Below the pieces are notes generated by a model. It was not told the DNA's origin. It searched no databases and saw only the letters and a program-made list of their open reading frames with translations. A DNA stretch of 59,505 nucleotides from Promethearchaeota archaeon (GTDB lineage Archaea; Asgardarchaeota; Lokiarchaeia; Sigynarchaeales; SOKP01): assembly GCA_014729315.1 (NCBI GenBank), contig WJKD01000332.1:1-59505 (forward strand), in the 5' to 3' direction. Positions within the stretch are counted from its first letter, which is position 1. Each line of letters opens with the position of its first letter. Positions 9,238 to 18,119 of the stretch are shown one piece after another. The position numbers and the translations under genes are program-made.

Positions 9238-9732
9238 ATGGTCAAATATGATGAATACACATTAGAAAGAATGATTGATGGAGATTTAGCATGGGAGGAA
9301 TTAAAACAAATTATTGCCGAAACTAAAGATCCTGATAGATTTGATAAAATTGTTAAAATCCTTCAGAAAAGAGTATCTTGGGGAGAAAAAATAATTCTAC
9401 CTCTCCATGAACACCTCTATATAGTTGTGAAGGATGGAAAACGGATCGTGAAATGCGATTGTGGGCACGAGTTTGGTGATTATAGAGTAAACTGGAAAAG
9501 GAAATGTAGAGTCAGAGTTCGAGATACAGATGAGGAAATCTTGGAACTTTACCCTAAATACATGGGATGCGATACTAACTGGGCAGAATTAAGAGAATAT
9601 ATATGTCCTGGCTGCTTGACTTTACTCGATGTAGAAGCGGTTCCTCCCGGTTATCCGACCATCTTCAACTATCTCCCCGATATAGACCTATTCTATAAAG
9701 AATGGTTAGGGAGGAGTGTTCCAGAACAATAA
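9238..9732 (+). CDS. acxC: Acetone carboxylase gamma subunit
   Basis: A 164-residue protein matching the small gamma subunit of acetone carboxylase (about 168 residues). It has cysteine pairs CDCGHEFGDY and, later, ICPGCLTLL, consistent with a structural metal site. This subunit exists only in acetone/acetophenone-type carboxylases, so it identifies the operon. Sequence after the second cysteine pair (DVEAVPPGYPTIFNYLPD) is also characteristic. It starts immediately after acxB and is followed by a T8 tract. Confidence 0.88.
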   Translation: MVKYDEYTLERMIDGDLAWEELKQIIAETKDPDRFDKIVKILQKRVSWGEKIILPLHEHLYIVVKDGKRIVKCDCGHEFGDYRVNWKRKCRVRVRDTDEEILELYPKYMGCDTNWAELREYICPGCLTLLDVEAVPPGYPTIFNYLPDIDLFYKEWLGRSVPEQ

Positions 9733-9755
9733 TATTCTCTTACAATAAATTTCTA

Positions 9756-9763
9756 TTTTTTTT
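9756..9763 (+). terminator. Oligo-T tract after acxC
   Basis: Eight T residues 24 bases after the acxC stop, in the 74-base gap before the dehydrogenase. It could end or attenuate the carboxylase message. AT-rich background limits confidence. Confidence 0.3.
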
Positions 9764-9806
9764 ATAATTTTAAAAAAAACAAATCAAAAAGAGAGGAACT
9801 CTAAAA

Positions 9807-10667
9807 ATGAAAGATTTTATGAATAAAGTCGCCTTGATTACAGGAGGAGCAAGCGGTATAGGATTGGGAATTGCTAAAAGATGTGTTGAGGAGGGGATCC
9901 ATATTATATTAGCGGACACTGATCAAGATAAATTAGAGAAAGCGAAAACCAACCTGAAAAAACAAGATATTGAAGTCTTAGCAATTAGAACCGATGTCTC
10001 GAAAGTCAAACAAGTTGAAAAGTTAGCAGAAAGAGCTTTAAAAGAGTTTGGAGAACTGAATCTGCTTTTTAATAACGCAGGAATATACACTGTAAATCAA
10101 ATATGGAATCATACACTAGCTGATTACAAATGGATAATAAGTGTAAATCTCTGGGGTGTTATTCATTGTTTGCATATCTTTTTACCTATATTAATAAATC
10201 AAAAGTGTAACAGTCATATTGTAAATACTGCGTCCATGTCTGGATTCCTTCCCGGTCAAGGAATATATGGATTAACTAAGCACGCAATCGTATCTCTTTC
10301 CGAATCACTTTATTTCGATATTAAGCAAGCTAAAATTACAAATGTCGGAATATCTGTATTATGTCCGACTTTTGTAAATACTAATTTAAAAAATTCTGAA
10401 AAATATAGGCCCACCGAGCTCTCTAATCTTGAAACGAATTCAATTCAGCAATCGAAAATATGTAAACGAAGGATAAAAAAATTTAAAAGCGCTATATCAG
10501 CTGGTCAATCGGTTGAAATAGTCATAAATTATTTGTTTAACGGGATAAAAGAAGATAGATTCTACATACTAACCGAGGAAAAACCTTGGTGGATTGAAGT
10601 ATTAAAAAAGAGAGTCGATTATATTAAAAATGGAATTAATCCCAATGATTTACCTATTTCGTTCTAA
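9807..10667 (+). CDS. Short-chain dehydrogenase/reductase
   Basis: A 286-residue classical SDR. The nucleotide-binding TGGASGIG is at residues 12-19, NNAG at 89-92, a serine-containing NTASMSG around 140-146, and the catalytic Y154-x3-K158 in YGLTK. A basic residue pattern does not clearly separate NAD from NADP use. Its place directly behind acetone carboxylase makes two roles attractive: oxidation of 2-propanol to acetone, or interconversion of acetoacetate and 3-hydroxybutyrate. Neither can be proved from sequence. A Shine-Dalgarno GAGAGGA lies about 10 bases before the ATG. Confidence 0.8.
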   Translation: MKDFMNKVALITGGASGIGLGIAKRCVEEGIHIILADTDQDKLEKAKTNLKKQDIEVLAIRTDVSKVKQVEKLAERALKEFGELNLLFNNAGIYTVNQIWNHTLADYKWIISVNLWGVIHCLHIFLPILINQKCNSHIVNTASMSGFLPGQGIYGLTKHAIVSLSESLYFDIKQAKITNVGISVLCPTFVNTNLKNSEKYRPTELSNLETNSIQQSKICKRRIKKFKSAISAGQSVEIVINYLFNGIKEDRFYILTEEKPWWIEVLKKRVDYIKNGINPNDLPISF

Positions 10668-10746
10668 TTTCGAATGAACGATGTATTGATGGTACAAGAA
10701 ATAATATCATATGTTTAATTATACTAAAAAAGTAAAGTAGACTTAG

Positions 10747-11460
10747 TTGATCGCGAAAAAATTGCCTGAGAAAAGAAAAAAGAAGCGGAATTACGAAAAA
10801 GAAATCTTAGATTTTATTAGAAATTCTTCAAGTGGAATCACTATCGCAGATATTTGTAAAGGTCTTGAAGAATAAGGGCATCCAATTTCTCGGACGACGG
10901 TAGATAAATACATAACTAAATTGGAAGCAACAGAATTGATAGACTCGAAAAAAATTGGTGCTTATACGTTATATAAAAGTAGCGAAAGAGACTTTTATTC
11001 TGCGAGAACGATACTTCTAACATATATAGCTTTATTAACGGGTATTAAGGAAAATTTTCAAGGAGATTCTGAAGGTGTTATAAAAAAAATAGGAAAGAAA
11101 TTTGACGATTACGTTAGATTTCCTATTGGATCTGATTTTCCCGAGGAGGTAACACGCCCCGCTGAAAAAGGCGTTTATAGACCTGTTTTAGAATATTATG
11201 CTGACAGATACACTTATATGGATTACATTATCAATAAAGACGTTGAAGTAGAGGCGATCTTTGAGTCTGATAATAAAGTAATATACAAACTGTATAACGC
11301 AAAATATTTGAACGAAATAGAGGGTTTTTATTTACATTTCTATGTTGTAGCGGGAATTTTCGAAACGGTTCTAGAAAGGGTAATAGGTAAAAAGATTGAA
11401 TGCTCGATTAATCGCGTTGAAAACCAAGAAGTTGATTTATTAATTGAAGTAAAGGTCTAA
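10747..11460 (+). pseudogene. Winged-helix regulator with sensor-like domain, interrupted by TAA
   Basis: The frame from TTG 10747 encodes a basic stretch and the first half of a winged-helix domain (EKEILDFIRNSSSGITIADI), meets TAA at 10873-10875, then continues as GHPISRTTVDKYITKLEATE, the recognition helix and wing. The open remainder runs to TAA 11458. The downstream 110 residues (YLNEIEGFYLHFYVVAGIFE and after) resemble small ligand-sensing V4R-like domains by eye. Without the stop it is one protein of about 237 residues. A product restarting at the TTG 10921 would lack most of the DNA-binding domain. It may have been the local regulator of acxABC. Nonsense mutation, recoding or assembly error are all possible. 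Confidence 0.6.
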
Positions 11461-11505
11461 TCGGTAATTATCAAAATATTGACTCAAGAAAAAAACATAA
11501 GGAAA

Positions 11506-12693
11506 TTAATCTTTCATCTTTTTTATGCCTACTTCATTTATGATCTCTAATAAATCCAAGACCTTTAGTTTCCCATCAAATTTTTGGTTAGCGTCGCTGA
11601 GATTTGTTCTACAAAAAGGACATACAGAAGATAAAATAGAAGCTCCAATATCGTTTGCCTCTTTTATTCTCTCGCTCGAGATTTCCACGGCCCAATCTGG
11701 ATAGCCTATTTTTACGCCACCCCCCGCACCACAACACCACGCGTGATTTCTATTTCTCTTCATCTCAACCAATTTCAATCCAGGAATTTTACGGTAAACC
11801 TGGCGCGGAATCTCGTATATTTTCATATGCCGTCCCAGATGACATGGATCGTGATATGTTACGATTTTGTTATATTCTCCTCGAAATTGTATTTTTTCTT
11901 CGTCAAGTAATTTTTTTATTAATTCTACTGTGTGAAATATCTCCAGATCCGAATCGACTCCGAATTTTTGAAAGTCCTTTTTCATCGTTCTGTAACATCC
12001 CGCGCAAGAAGTGACTACTTTAGTGGCTCCAGTTTTTTCAATTTGTTCGATATTGTAATGCATAAATTCTTTAGCTATCGAAACCTGACCCGTTCTAAGC
12101 ATTGGACTTGTGCAGCAATGTTCGTCAATTAGCGTAAAATCAATTCCGGCATCCCTCAGAAATCTTATCGTTGCGTCCCTAATGACTTGTTGACGATAGT
12201 TAGAGGTGCAACCTATGTAATAGATCCATTCTGCTTTATCGGATAAGTTCCATTTATTCTTTAAGGCGGAATTATCAGAATTATCTTCGTCGTACGGATT
12301 AAATTTCTCAAGAGATCTCTCTATCAACTTTTTTTGATTTGGTCCTGGTCCGATATGTTTTACCGCTAACTCTCTTAGGGCTTCGATCATATCAACAATA
12401 AAATCAGCGTGAGGTGCTTGACAAGAATCCATACACGCACCACAAGTAGGACAGGCAAATATAGTATCCTTTAAATCGTCATCCCAGTCTAAGTCCCCGT
12501 TAATTACGCCTCTAGTTATGCGAATTCTTCCCGATGCCCAAAACGATTCGAAAAGGAATCTCTCGCCAGAGGGACAAGACGCTTCAAACTCTTTAAAGGA
12601 ATACTTGCACGTTCCGCATTTAATGCACCTATCAAAAGCCATTTCGATAAATTCTTTTCCGTATAAATTTTTGTCAATATCAATTTCGGTCAT
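11506..12693 (-). CDS. HdrD/GlcF-like Fe-S oxidoreductase subunit
   Basis: A 395-residue protein with two N-terminal 4Fe-4S motifs (CIKCGTCKYSF...CPSG and CPTCGACMDSCQAP) and two CCG domains, with EHCCTSPMLRTG near the middle and AWCCGAGGGVKIG near the end. This is the architecture of the iron-sulfur partner of FAD-linked hydroxyacid oxidases (GlcF) and of HdrD. It would pass electrons from the flavoprotein encoded just upstream to a membrane or soluble acceptor. Its ATG directly abuts the upstream stop codon, and GGAGGTGG inside the end of the upstream gene provides the ribosome-binding site, so the two are translationally coupled. Confidence 0.85.
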   Translation of the reverse strand: MTEIDIDKNLYGKEFIEMAFDRCIKCGTCKYSFKEFEASCPSGERFLFESFWASGRIRITRGVINGDLDWDDDLKDTIFACPTCGACMDSCQAPHADFIVDMIEALRELAVKHIGPGPNQKKLIERSLEKFNPYDEDNSDNSALKNKWNLSDKAEWIYYIGCTSNYRQQVIRDATIRFLRDAGIDFTLIDEHCCTSPMLRTGQVSIAKEFMHYNIEQIEKTGATKVVTSCAGCYRTMKKDFQKFGVDSDLEIFHTVELIKKLLDEEKIQFRGEYNKIVTYHDPCHLGRHMKIYEIPRQVYRKIPGLKLVEMKRNRNHAWCCGAGGGVKIGYPDWAVEISSERIKEANDIGASILSSVCPFCRTNLSDANQKFDGKLKVLDLLEIINEVGIKKMKD

Positions 12694-14169
12694 TTATGTG
12701 TTCCACCTCCCAGGATTAAAGATATTATTTGGATCCATACAAAACTTCACTTTTTCGAACAATTTTAACCAACCGGGGTTAATTTTTTTACGCATCTTCT
12801 CAGTCATCCAAATAGGTGTTTTGTAAGGTATGCACCCTAATTCTAAACAAATATCGGTTATTTCTTCCAATAAACTGTGTATTTTTTCCTCTTCTGTGTA
12901 TTTTTTATAGCGAATAATCGGGCGAAAAATTCCGTAATGACTATTTTTCATCGATTTCATGTAGATAAACGAGGGAACTTCGTATTTGTGAAATAAAGCA
13001 TCTACTTTTTCTATTAGTTCTTCAATTTTATGGGTTGGAGCATAACTTCCAAACCATGTCAAACCGGAATATTCAAACAAAGGCAAAATTACTGAGGGAA
13101 GATCGTTATAACATCGAAACCTTAAGTTAAATATTTTTGTGAATTCGTCAAAGTCGACTAAAACCATTTTATGTCCTTTTTTTCTTAATTTTTCTATTAA
13201 ATTGTTTAGAATTTCTGTCTTTGCGTCAAGTAGTTTCTCGGTTTTTGCTGAAATGGGCATCAATGTCACGAAATCTGGTTCTACTTCAAATTTCACGGGT
13301 TCTGGGATTTCAACCGACATTTTTGCAACCTCTGTACTCACCGCTGAAAAATCATCTACTACTTCAGTTTTTCCAATTTCTCTTAATAATTCGGCAACAG
13401 GTTCATATCCATAAACAATCGCGCAAAAAGATTTCTTGAAAGGAGGATTAGGCCATAATTGAACAGCGCATTTAGTAATTAATCCTGTCATCCCCTGCCA
13501 GTTGACGAATAAACCCATCAAGTCAGGCATTGGATATCGACACCACCAACTGTCAGGATCGGCGCTTTCCTTACCATAGAAACAAGAGCCAATGCGAGTG
13601 ATCTCTCCATCGGCAGTAATAACCTCTAAACCGTTTATTGAGTCTCCCATTGAACCTATTTTAAGTGAGAGGTTATTCATCCCGCTTAGTAATACGTTTC
13701 CAACTACGCCAGCGTAAGGAGGGGCGAAGGGATAACTGTAGCGAAGATGCGGGTAATGCTCGTCTAAATGCTTTTTTAATTGACCAAAAGTTACCCCTGG
13801 CTCTAACAAAGCGTACATCATATTTTCGTTTATATGCAGTATTTTGTTCATCTTTTTCCCGAAATCTACAATAATTCCTCCTTTTTCTGGGATAGTTAAC
13901 CCTCCTACATTATTTCCCGTAATATAGGGGACGATTGGGATGATATAATCGTTGCAATATTTTACCAACTCGATTAATTGATCTGTTCGCTCGGGAATCA
14001 CCACAAAATCGGGCATATGAGGCTCGCATTCCGTCATATCGTAGGAGTAAGAATAGAGATCAACTTTTTTACTGGAAACCTTATTTACTCCGAAAATATC
14101 CACGAGTTTTCCATAAACTTCTTCCCTTGTGATATTTTTAAATGTTTTTTCTTCTTTTGTTATTGTCAT
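12694..14169 (-). CDS. FAD-linked oxidase (GlcD/D-lactate dehydrogenase type)
   Basis: A 491-residue FAD-binding PCMH/VAO-family enzyme. The segment VPYITGNNVGGLTIPEKGG (residues about 93-112) and PFAPPYAGVVGNVL correspond to the FAD pyrophosphate-binding loops, and the C-terminal LFEKVKFCMDPNNIFNPGRW is the usual end of GlcD-type oxidases. Probable substrates are 2-hydroxy acids such as lactate or glycolate. It sits between an SCP2-like gene (12-base gap) and the Fe-S subunit (zero gap), so a two-subunit oxidoreductase is likely. Confidence 0.85.
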   Translation of the reverse strand: MTITKEEKTFKNITREEVYGKLVDIFGVNKVSSKKVDLYSYSYDMTECEPHMPDFVVIPERTDQLIELVKYCNDYIIPIVPYITGNNVGGLTIPEKGGIIVDFGKKMNKILHINENMMYALLEPGVTFGQLKKHLDEHYPHLRYSYPFAPPYAGVVGNVLLSGMNNLSLKIGSMGDSINGLEVITADGEITRIGSCFYGKESADPDSWWCRYPMPDLMGLFVNWQGMTGLITKCAVQLWPNPPFKKSFCAIVYGYEPVAELLREIGKTEVVDDFSAVSTEVAKMSVEIPEPVKFEVEPDFVTLMPISAKTEKLLDAKTEILNNLIEKLRKKGHKMVLVDFDEFTKIFNLRFRCYNDLPSVILPLFEYSGLTWFGSYAPTHKIEELIEKVDALFHKYEVPSFIYMKSMKNSHYGIFRPIIRYKKYTEEEKIHSLLEEITDICLELGCIPYKTPIWMTEKMRKKINPGWLKLFEKVKFCMDPNNIFNPGRWNT

Positions 14170-14181
14170 CGTTCTTTCCTC

Positions 14182-14613
14182 TTATCTTGAGTCAGTTTTT
14201 AGTTCGTAATAATTATTAACTGGATTGGAGACAACTTTATCTAAAGAATTAAAAAAAATCTTATAAAATCTGAGGAGTGTGCCAAGCTTGTATTTCTTTT
14301 TAATTTTGAGCTTTCCAGAAGCAACAGCAGAAACAAGTCCAATCCTTCCATAAGCTAAATCTAAAAATGTTTGAAGTTCGATTATAAATTTAAGATGATA
14401 CTTATCTGTTGATCCTATTTGAAATTTTATTGAATCGTCTTCAAAAATGATGGTCAACTCGTAAAAAGGCTTTACGTATAAAACTATTTTTTTATTCCAA
14501 TTGCTCACAAGATCGTAAAACTCTGAATCAGTTTTTCTAAAAGAGAAAATATTATATAACGATACTGAAATAAGATCTTCGGGTTTTTGAATCGAAATCA
14601 TAAATTGTTTCAC
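14182..14613 (-). CDS. SCP2 sterol-binding-like protein
   Basis: A 143-residue protein whose layout fits the SCP-2 lipid-binding fold: the strand-rich FEDDSIKFQIG, then a helix, then VSAVASGKLKIKKKYKLGTLLRF, where SCP-2 proteins have the conserved gain-of-strand and KLKI-type segment. Such proteins bind acyl-CoA or other lipids. It is the first gene of an operon with the FAD oxidase and Fe-S protein, suggesting that the substrate of that pair may be acyl-like. Family call made by eye. Confidence 0.55.
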   Translation of the reverse strand: MKQFMISIQKPEDLISVSLYNIFSFRKTDSEFYDLVSNWNKKIVLYVKPFYELTIIFEDDSIKFQIGSTDKYHLKFIIELQTFLDLAYGRIGLVSAVASGKLKIKKKYKLGTLLRFYKIFFNSLDKVVSNPVNNYYELKTDSR

Positions 14614-14798
14614 TGAATTTATTTAAATATAGTTTTTTTTTTGTTGCTTTAAATTATTCGACTAATTCTATAAACTTTATTTATTTAAAAGATATTATAT
14701 AATGTTAAAGAACTTGAAGCGAGGGTTATTCCTTATCTCTTCATATTATTGATTAAAATTGTTAATTTATACATTCAATCAAATTTTAGCAAAAAATC

Positions 14799-15572
14799 GT
14801 GGAAGACTCAAATATTTTACGGAAGATAAGAAATTTTATTAAAGGCCAAAAAGAAATTAATAAGAGAATTAGGGTCTATGATTCGAAAGACGACAAGCCC
14901 AGATATTTTAAGAAGTTAGGGATAAAGGTTCGTCTAAACGAAAATAAACAAATTATCCTACAAGAAGAAACTGCTCTTGAATTAGGGGGAATAGAAAAAA
15001 ATTCATCCTCATTTGTCATTCCTATTAAAAATAAGAATCAATTGGATTTGATCCAAAATGGGAAAATCACTCTAATAGGCCCAGAAATAGAAGAAATACC
15101 TCAACATAGTATTCATTTTGGAATGATAATTCTTATTGGAAGTGAAAATATGTCCGATACTTCCTTCGAGGAACTGAATAGATTTAGCTTTTTGTCAAAT
15201 AGTATAGAAGGGTTTTCTATTCGTACAATTCCTCAAAGATTTTGGTGTAGAATTAGTAAGGATTTAATGCACAAAAGATTTAGTTTTGAATTTCTAGGAA
15301 ACGCTTTCTTGTATCTATATGATAAAGCTTTTGCTGAAATTTGCGATTCAATGGAAGTTCTTTTTCTTTCAAACGACTTGGAAACTCTGGAGGCTTTAAA
15401 TATGATTACACAAGAAGTACGCGCTACATTAATTGATCGCTGGAAGAAAAAAGTAGATGATTGGAAGAAGCGTATCGATTGCGATTACGAATGGGAATGC
15501 GAAGTTTGTCCCTACCAAGAAACATGTGAAGACTTGAAGAAGGTAATGGAAATTAGAGATAAAATGGACTGA
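14799..15572 (+). CDS. Stand-alone acetyl-CoA synthase (CdhC/AcsB)-like domain protein
   Basis: A 257-residue protein that aligns by eye with the N-terminal/middle domains of the acetyl-CoA synthase beta subunit: ALELGGIEKNSSSFVIP, ITLIGPEIEEIPQ, then EGFSIRTIPQRFWCRISK. It stops before the region that carries the Ni-containing A-cluster in real ACS. Instead it ends with CDYEWECEVCPYQETC, four cysteines that could hold an Fe-S cluster. A CooC-like ATPase follows 31 bases later. A role in handling nickel or electrons for CODH/ACS or a corrinoid protein is plausible, but the function is unknown. Start is GTG. Confidence 0.65.
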   Translation: MEDSNILRKIRNFIKGQKEINKRIRVYDSKDDKPRYFKKLGIKVRLNENKQIILQEETALELGGIEKNSSSFVIPIKNKNQLDLIQNGKITLIGPEIEEIPQHSIHFGMIILIGSENMSDTSFEELNRFSFLSNSIEGFSIRTIPQRFWCRISKDLMHKRFSFEFLGNAFLYLYDKAFAEICDSMEVLFLSNDLETLEALNMITQEVRATLIDRWKKKVDDWKKRIDCDYEWECEVCPYQETCEDLKKVMEIRDKMD

Positions 15573-15603
15573 AATATATTAAATTTCTATCTTTGTAAAA
15601 AAA

Positions 15604-16365
15604 ATGAAGAATAAACCTATGAGAATTGCTATAACTGGGAAGGGAGGGGTTGGAAAAACAGTAATCACTGCTCTTTTAGCAAAATATTTCTCCGAAGAGA
15701 CGGATTATAATATTCTACTCATTGATGCTGATCCCACGCATCCTCATCTTTGTAATTTAGTGGAATTGGAACCATCTAAATCTCTTGAAAGAATAAGAAG
15801 TGAACTAGTAAAAAAAGCGAGCACAAGCGGAGAAAATTTAGGATCTATAGCAAATAAAATAGACTTTGAGGTATATAATACGATGGGACAGGATAAACGG
15901 CTCAATATCTTTTATATAGGGCAACCCGAGGGTCCCGGCTGTTTTTGTCCTTCGAATCTAATCTTAAGAAGGGTCTTAAAATCGATATCTTCTGATTTTG
16001 ATATAATTTTAGTTGACTGCGAAGCAGGATTGGAACAAATAAACCGGATGGTATTGCATACCGTCGATATAATATTAATTGTGTGCGATCTTTCGCTAAG
16101 GAGTATCTATACAGCTGTATCTATAATGAAGAAAGCAGATAAATTTACGAATTATAAAAAAATAGGCGTAATTATTAACAAAGCGAAGGGCAATATTGAT
16201 ACTCTTATAAATAAAGTAAGAGATTTAGGGCTCGATATATTTGGGATTATTCCCGAGGACCATATCATATCTGATTACGATCTTAAAGGAAAGCCAGTTA
16301 TTAATGTTGAAGATTTCGCTCAGAGCGTTAAAGCTATCGAAAAAATAGCTAAAAATATCCTCTAA
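15604..16365 (+). CDS. cooC: CooC-type nickel-insertion ATPase
   Basis: A 253-residue MinD/ParA-like P-loop ATPase. Deviant Walker A GKGGVGKT at residues 12-19, LLIDADPTHP near residue 39-47, IILVDCEAGLE as the switch/Walker B region, and a CxC motif CFC at residues 113-115 inside GPGCFCPSN. The CxC dimer-interface metal site is characteristic of CooC/AcsF proteins, which load Ni into CO dehydrogenase or acetyl-CoA synthase. It directly follows the ACS-like gene. No full CODH or ACS gene lies in this window, so the client protein is not visible. Confidence 0.85.
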   Translation: MKNKPMRIAITGKGGVGKTVITALLAKYFSEETDYNILLIDADPTHPHLCNLVELEPSKSLERIRSELVKKASTSGENLGSIANKIDFEVYNTMGQDKRLNIFYIGQPEGPGCFCPSNLILRRVLKSISSDFDIILVDCEAGLEQINRMVLHTVDIILIVCDLSLRSIYTAVSIMKKADKFTNYKKIGVIINKAKGNIDTLINKVRDLGLDIFGIIPEDHIISDYDLKGKPVINVEDFAQSVKAIEKIAKNIL

Positions 16366-16554
16366 TTTAAAAAATGTACAAAAATGAAAACCCTTTTTGT
16401 TCATTTCTACTTGGCAAGCCTTCTGGAGCTATTAGATCCTTTGGTTTATAATTCGAAATAAATAGATTAAAGTTTTCTGAAACTTTAAATATCTGAATTT
16501 TTAATATTTTATAAATTATTTAAAAATAAAACTATAAGGTTAAGGGGATATATT

Positions 16555-18087
16555 TTGAAAAAAAAACAAGTGTACCTTAGCTTAATTTTTATTGTTGGAT
16601 CTTTAATCGCTTTAAGCGTACTCGTGTCGCCTATTAAAGCTGAGAACGATGGTCCTCCGACTCAAGAAGAAGTTTGGGGAATAGGTAATACCTATGCTAA
16701 GAATTACTGGGATACGATGATATTTAATAACTCGAACTGGGAATATCCGGGAATAAATAACATGACAACCTGGTTAAACAATACATGGAATATGAAATGG
16801 ATTAAAGAAGGCAATTTTGAAATGGGGATGCTTGCGTTTATGAATAAAACTATGTATGATAACGGAGAAGAAATCAGTTACATTACACCTGCTCAAATGT
16901 GGTGGCAACACGCTTTTAAGAATAATTCTGAGGTTATGGTTGCCGCTATGAACAGCGCTTGGTTTATGTTTAAAGATAATGTGGTTTCTGATGACTATTA
17001 TACTGATGGTGAAGAGATTGCACCATTTATGTATTTTGGGGGTAATACTGCCGAAATAAGGAATGCTGGAATCTATTCAGAACCCAAAGTAGATGCATCA
17101 GCTCTTAAAAGAAAGGTAATTGGATCCAAAGTAGAGTATTCGTGGAGCTATAATTATTCAAATATTATCTTTTTCTCACCATATGTTAACGATTCGACTG
17201 GTTTACTTGATTGGGGATTTGATTGGGCAGATCCTGGAACTTATCTAGATGGATCTACCATAATTGGTAATCAAACCTTTATCTATTATGAATATAATAT
17301 AACGATTGATAAAACTGCAGGGAAAGCTTTTATGGAACAATCATACATCTCTGGTGAAATCGATACGGTTTTGGGACGTAATTCGCAAGGAGATGACTTT
17401 ACTACCGCACAGATCCCAGAAGAATTTGCCTTGTGTCTTGGGACGCACGCTGTGTTGATGGGAAAGCACGATCCCGTCCTAAACGAAACTGAGGGAATTG
17501 GTGAAATAAATGCAACCACATATCAAACAGGAATTAAAACAGTAGAAACATCCTTGTATGGAACTCACGCGTTTGACTTTATGTTCAGTCAAAAACCTAC
17601 TTATGATATAAAAAACGCCTCGACAACGGGTGAAGAAGGAACTTATCCCGCAAAATATGCTTGCTTAGATACGACAAATGATAATTTTACAGATTATATT
17701 TCAGGAATGTTGCCTTTAGTCGGAGACTTTGCAAAATTAGTTGTCGCTTATACCATAAATCAAACGAATCGTATGACTAATGGAGTGTCATTTGAAGACG
17801 CATATGATTATTTTGATACTGAAACTGATAGCGCAGCGTTTTTCATAACCTGCTATCCACAATTTGGGAATTATACCGGAGGTAGAATTGATCACGATCC
17901 AACTTTTACAGCCTTTTTCGATCCCGATTCTGGTTCAGCAGCAATCTCAGGAGACGACGATGACGACGACGACAATGGAGGAGCAGCAGCAATTCCTGGT
18001 TTTCCAGTTGAATTTCTCGCTATAGTCCTTATTTGTGGTACAGGTTTTATCTATTTATTTAGAAAGAAGTGGATAAAAGGTAGATGA
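16555..18087 (+). CDS. Exported surface protein with Loki-CTERM-like anchor
   Basis: A 510-residue protein with an N-terminal signal peptide (basic start, hydrophobic core LSLIFIVGSLIALSVLVS, likely cleavage near IKAEN). The mature part is Trp-, Asn- and Asp-rich with many N-x-S/T sequons, suggesting glycosylation. The C-terminus shows a spacer of eight Asp residues (GDDDDDDDN), then GGAAAIPGFPVEFLAIVLIC, a single membrane helix, and the basic tail RKKWIKGR. This tripartite end matches the sorting signal known from Lokiarchaeota. Start is TTG, with TAAGGGGA about 8 bases upstream. No known domain recognised; it stands alone. Confidence 0.75.
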   Translation: MKKKQVYLSLIFIVGSLIALSVLVSPIKAENDGPPTQEEVWGIGNTYAKNYWDTMIFNNSNWEYPGINNMTTWLNNTWNMKWIKEGNFEMGMLAFMNKTMYDNGEEISYITPAQMWWQHAFKNNSEVMVAAMNSAWFMFKDNVVSDDYYTDGEEIAPFMYFGGNTAEIRNAGIYSEPKVDASALKRKVIGSKVEYSWSYNYSNIIFFSPYVNDSTGLLDWGFDWADPGTYLDGSTIIGNQTFIYYEYNITIDKTAGKAFMEQSYISGEIDTVLGRNSQGDDFTTAQIPEEFALCLGTHAVLMGKHDPVLNETEGIGEINATTYQTGIKTVETSLYGTHAFDFMFSQKPTYDIKNASTTGEEGTYPAKYACLDTTNDNFTDYISGMLPLVGDFAKLVVAYTINQTNRMTNGVSFEDAYDYFDTETDSAAFFITCYPQFGNYTGGRIDHDPTFTAFFDPDSGSAAISGDDDDDDDNGGAAAIPGFPVEFLAIVLICGTGFIYLFRKKWIKGR

Positions 18088-18119
18088 ATAAATTAAGCTT
18101 TAATAATACGAAAAATTAA

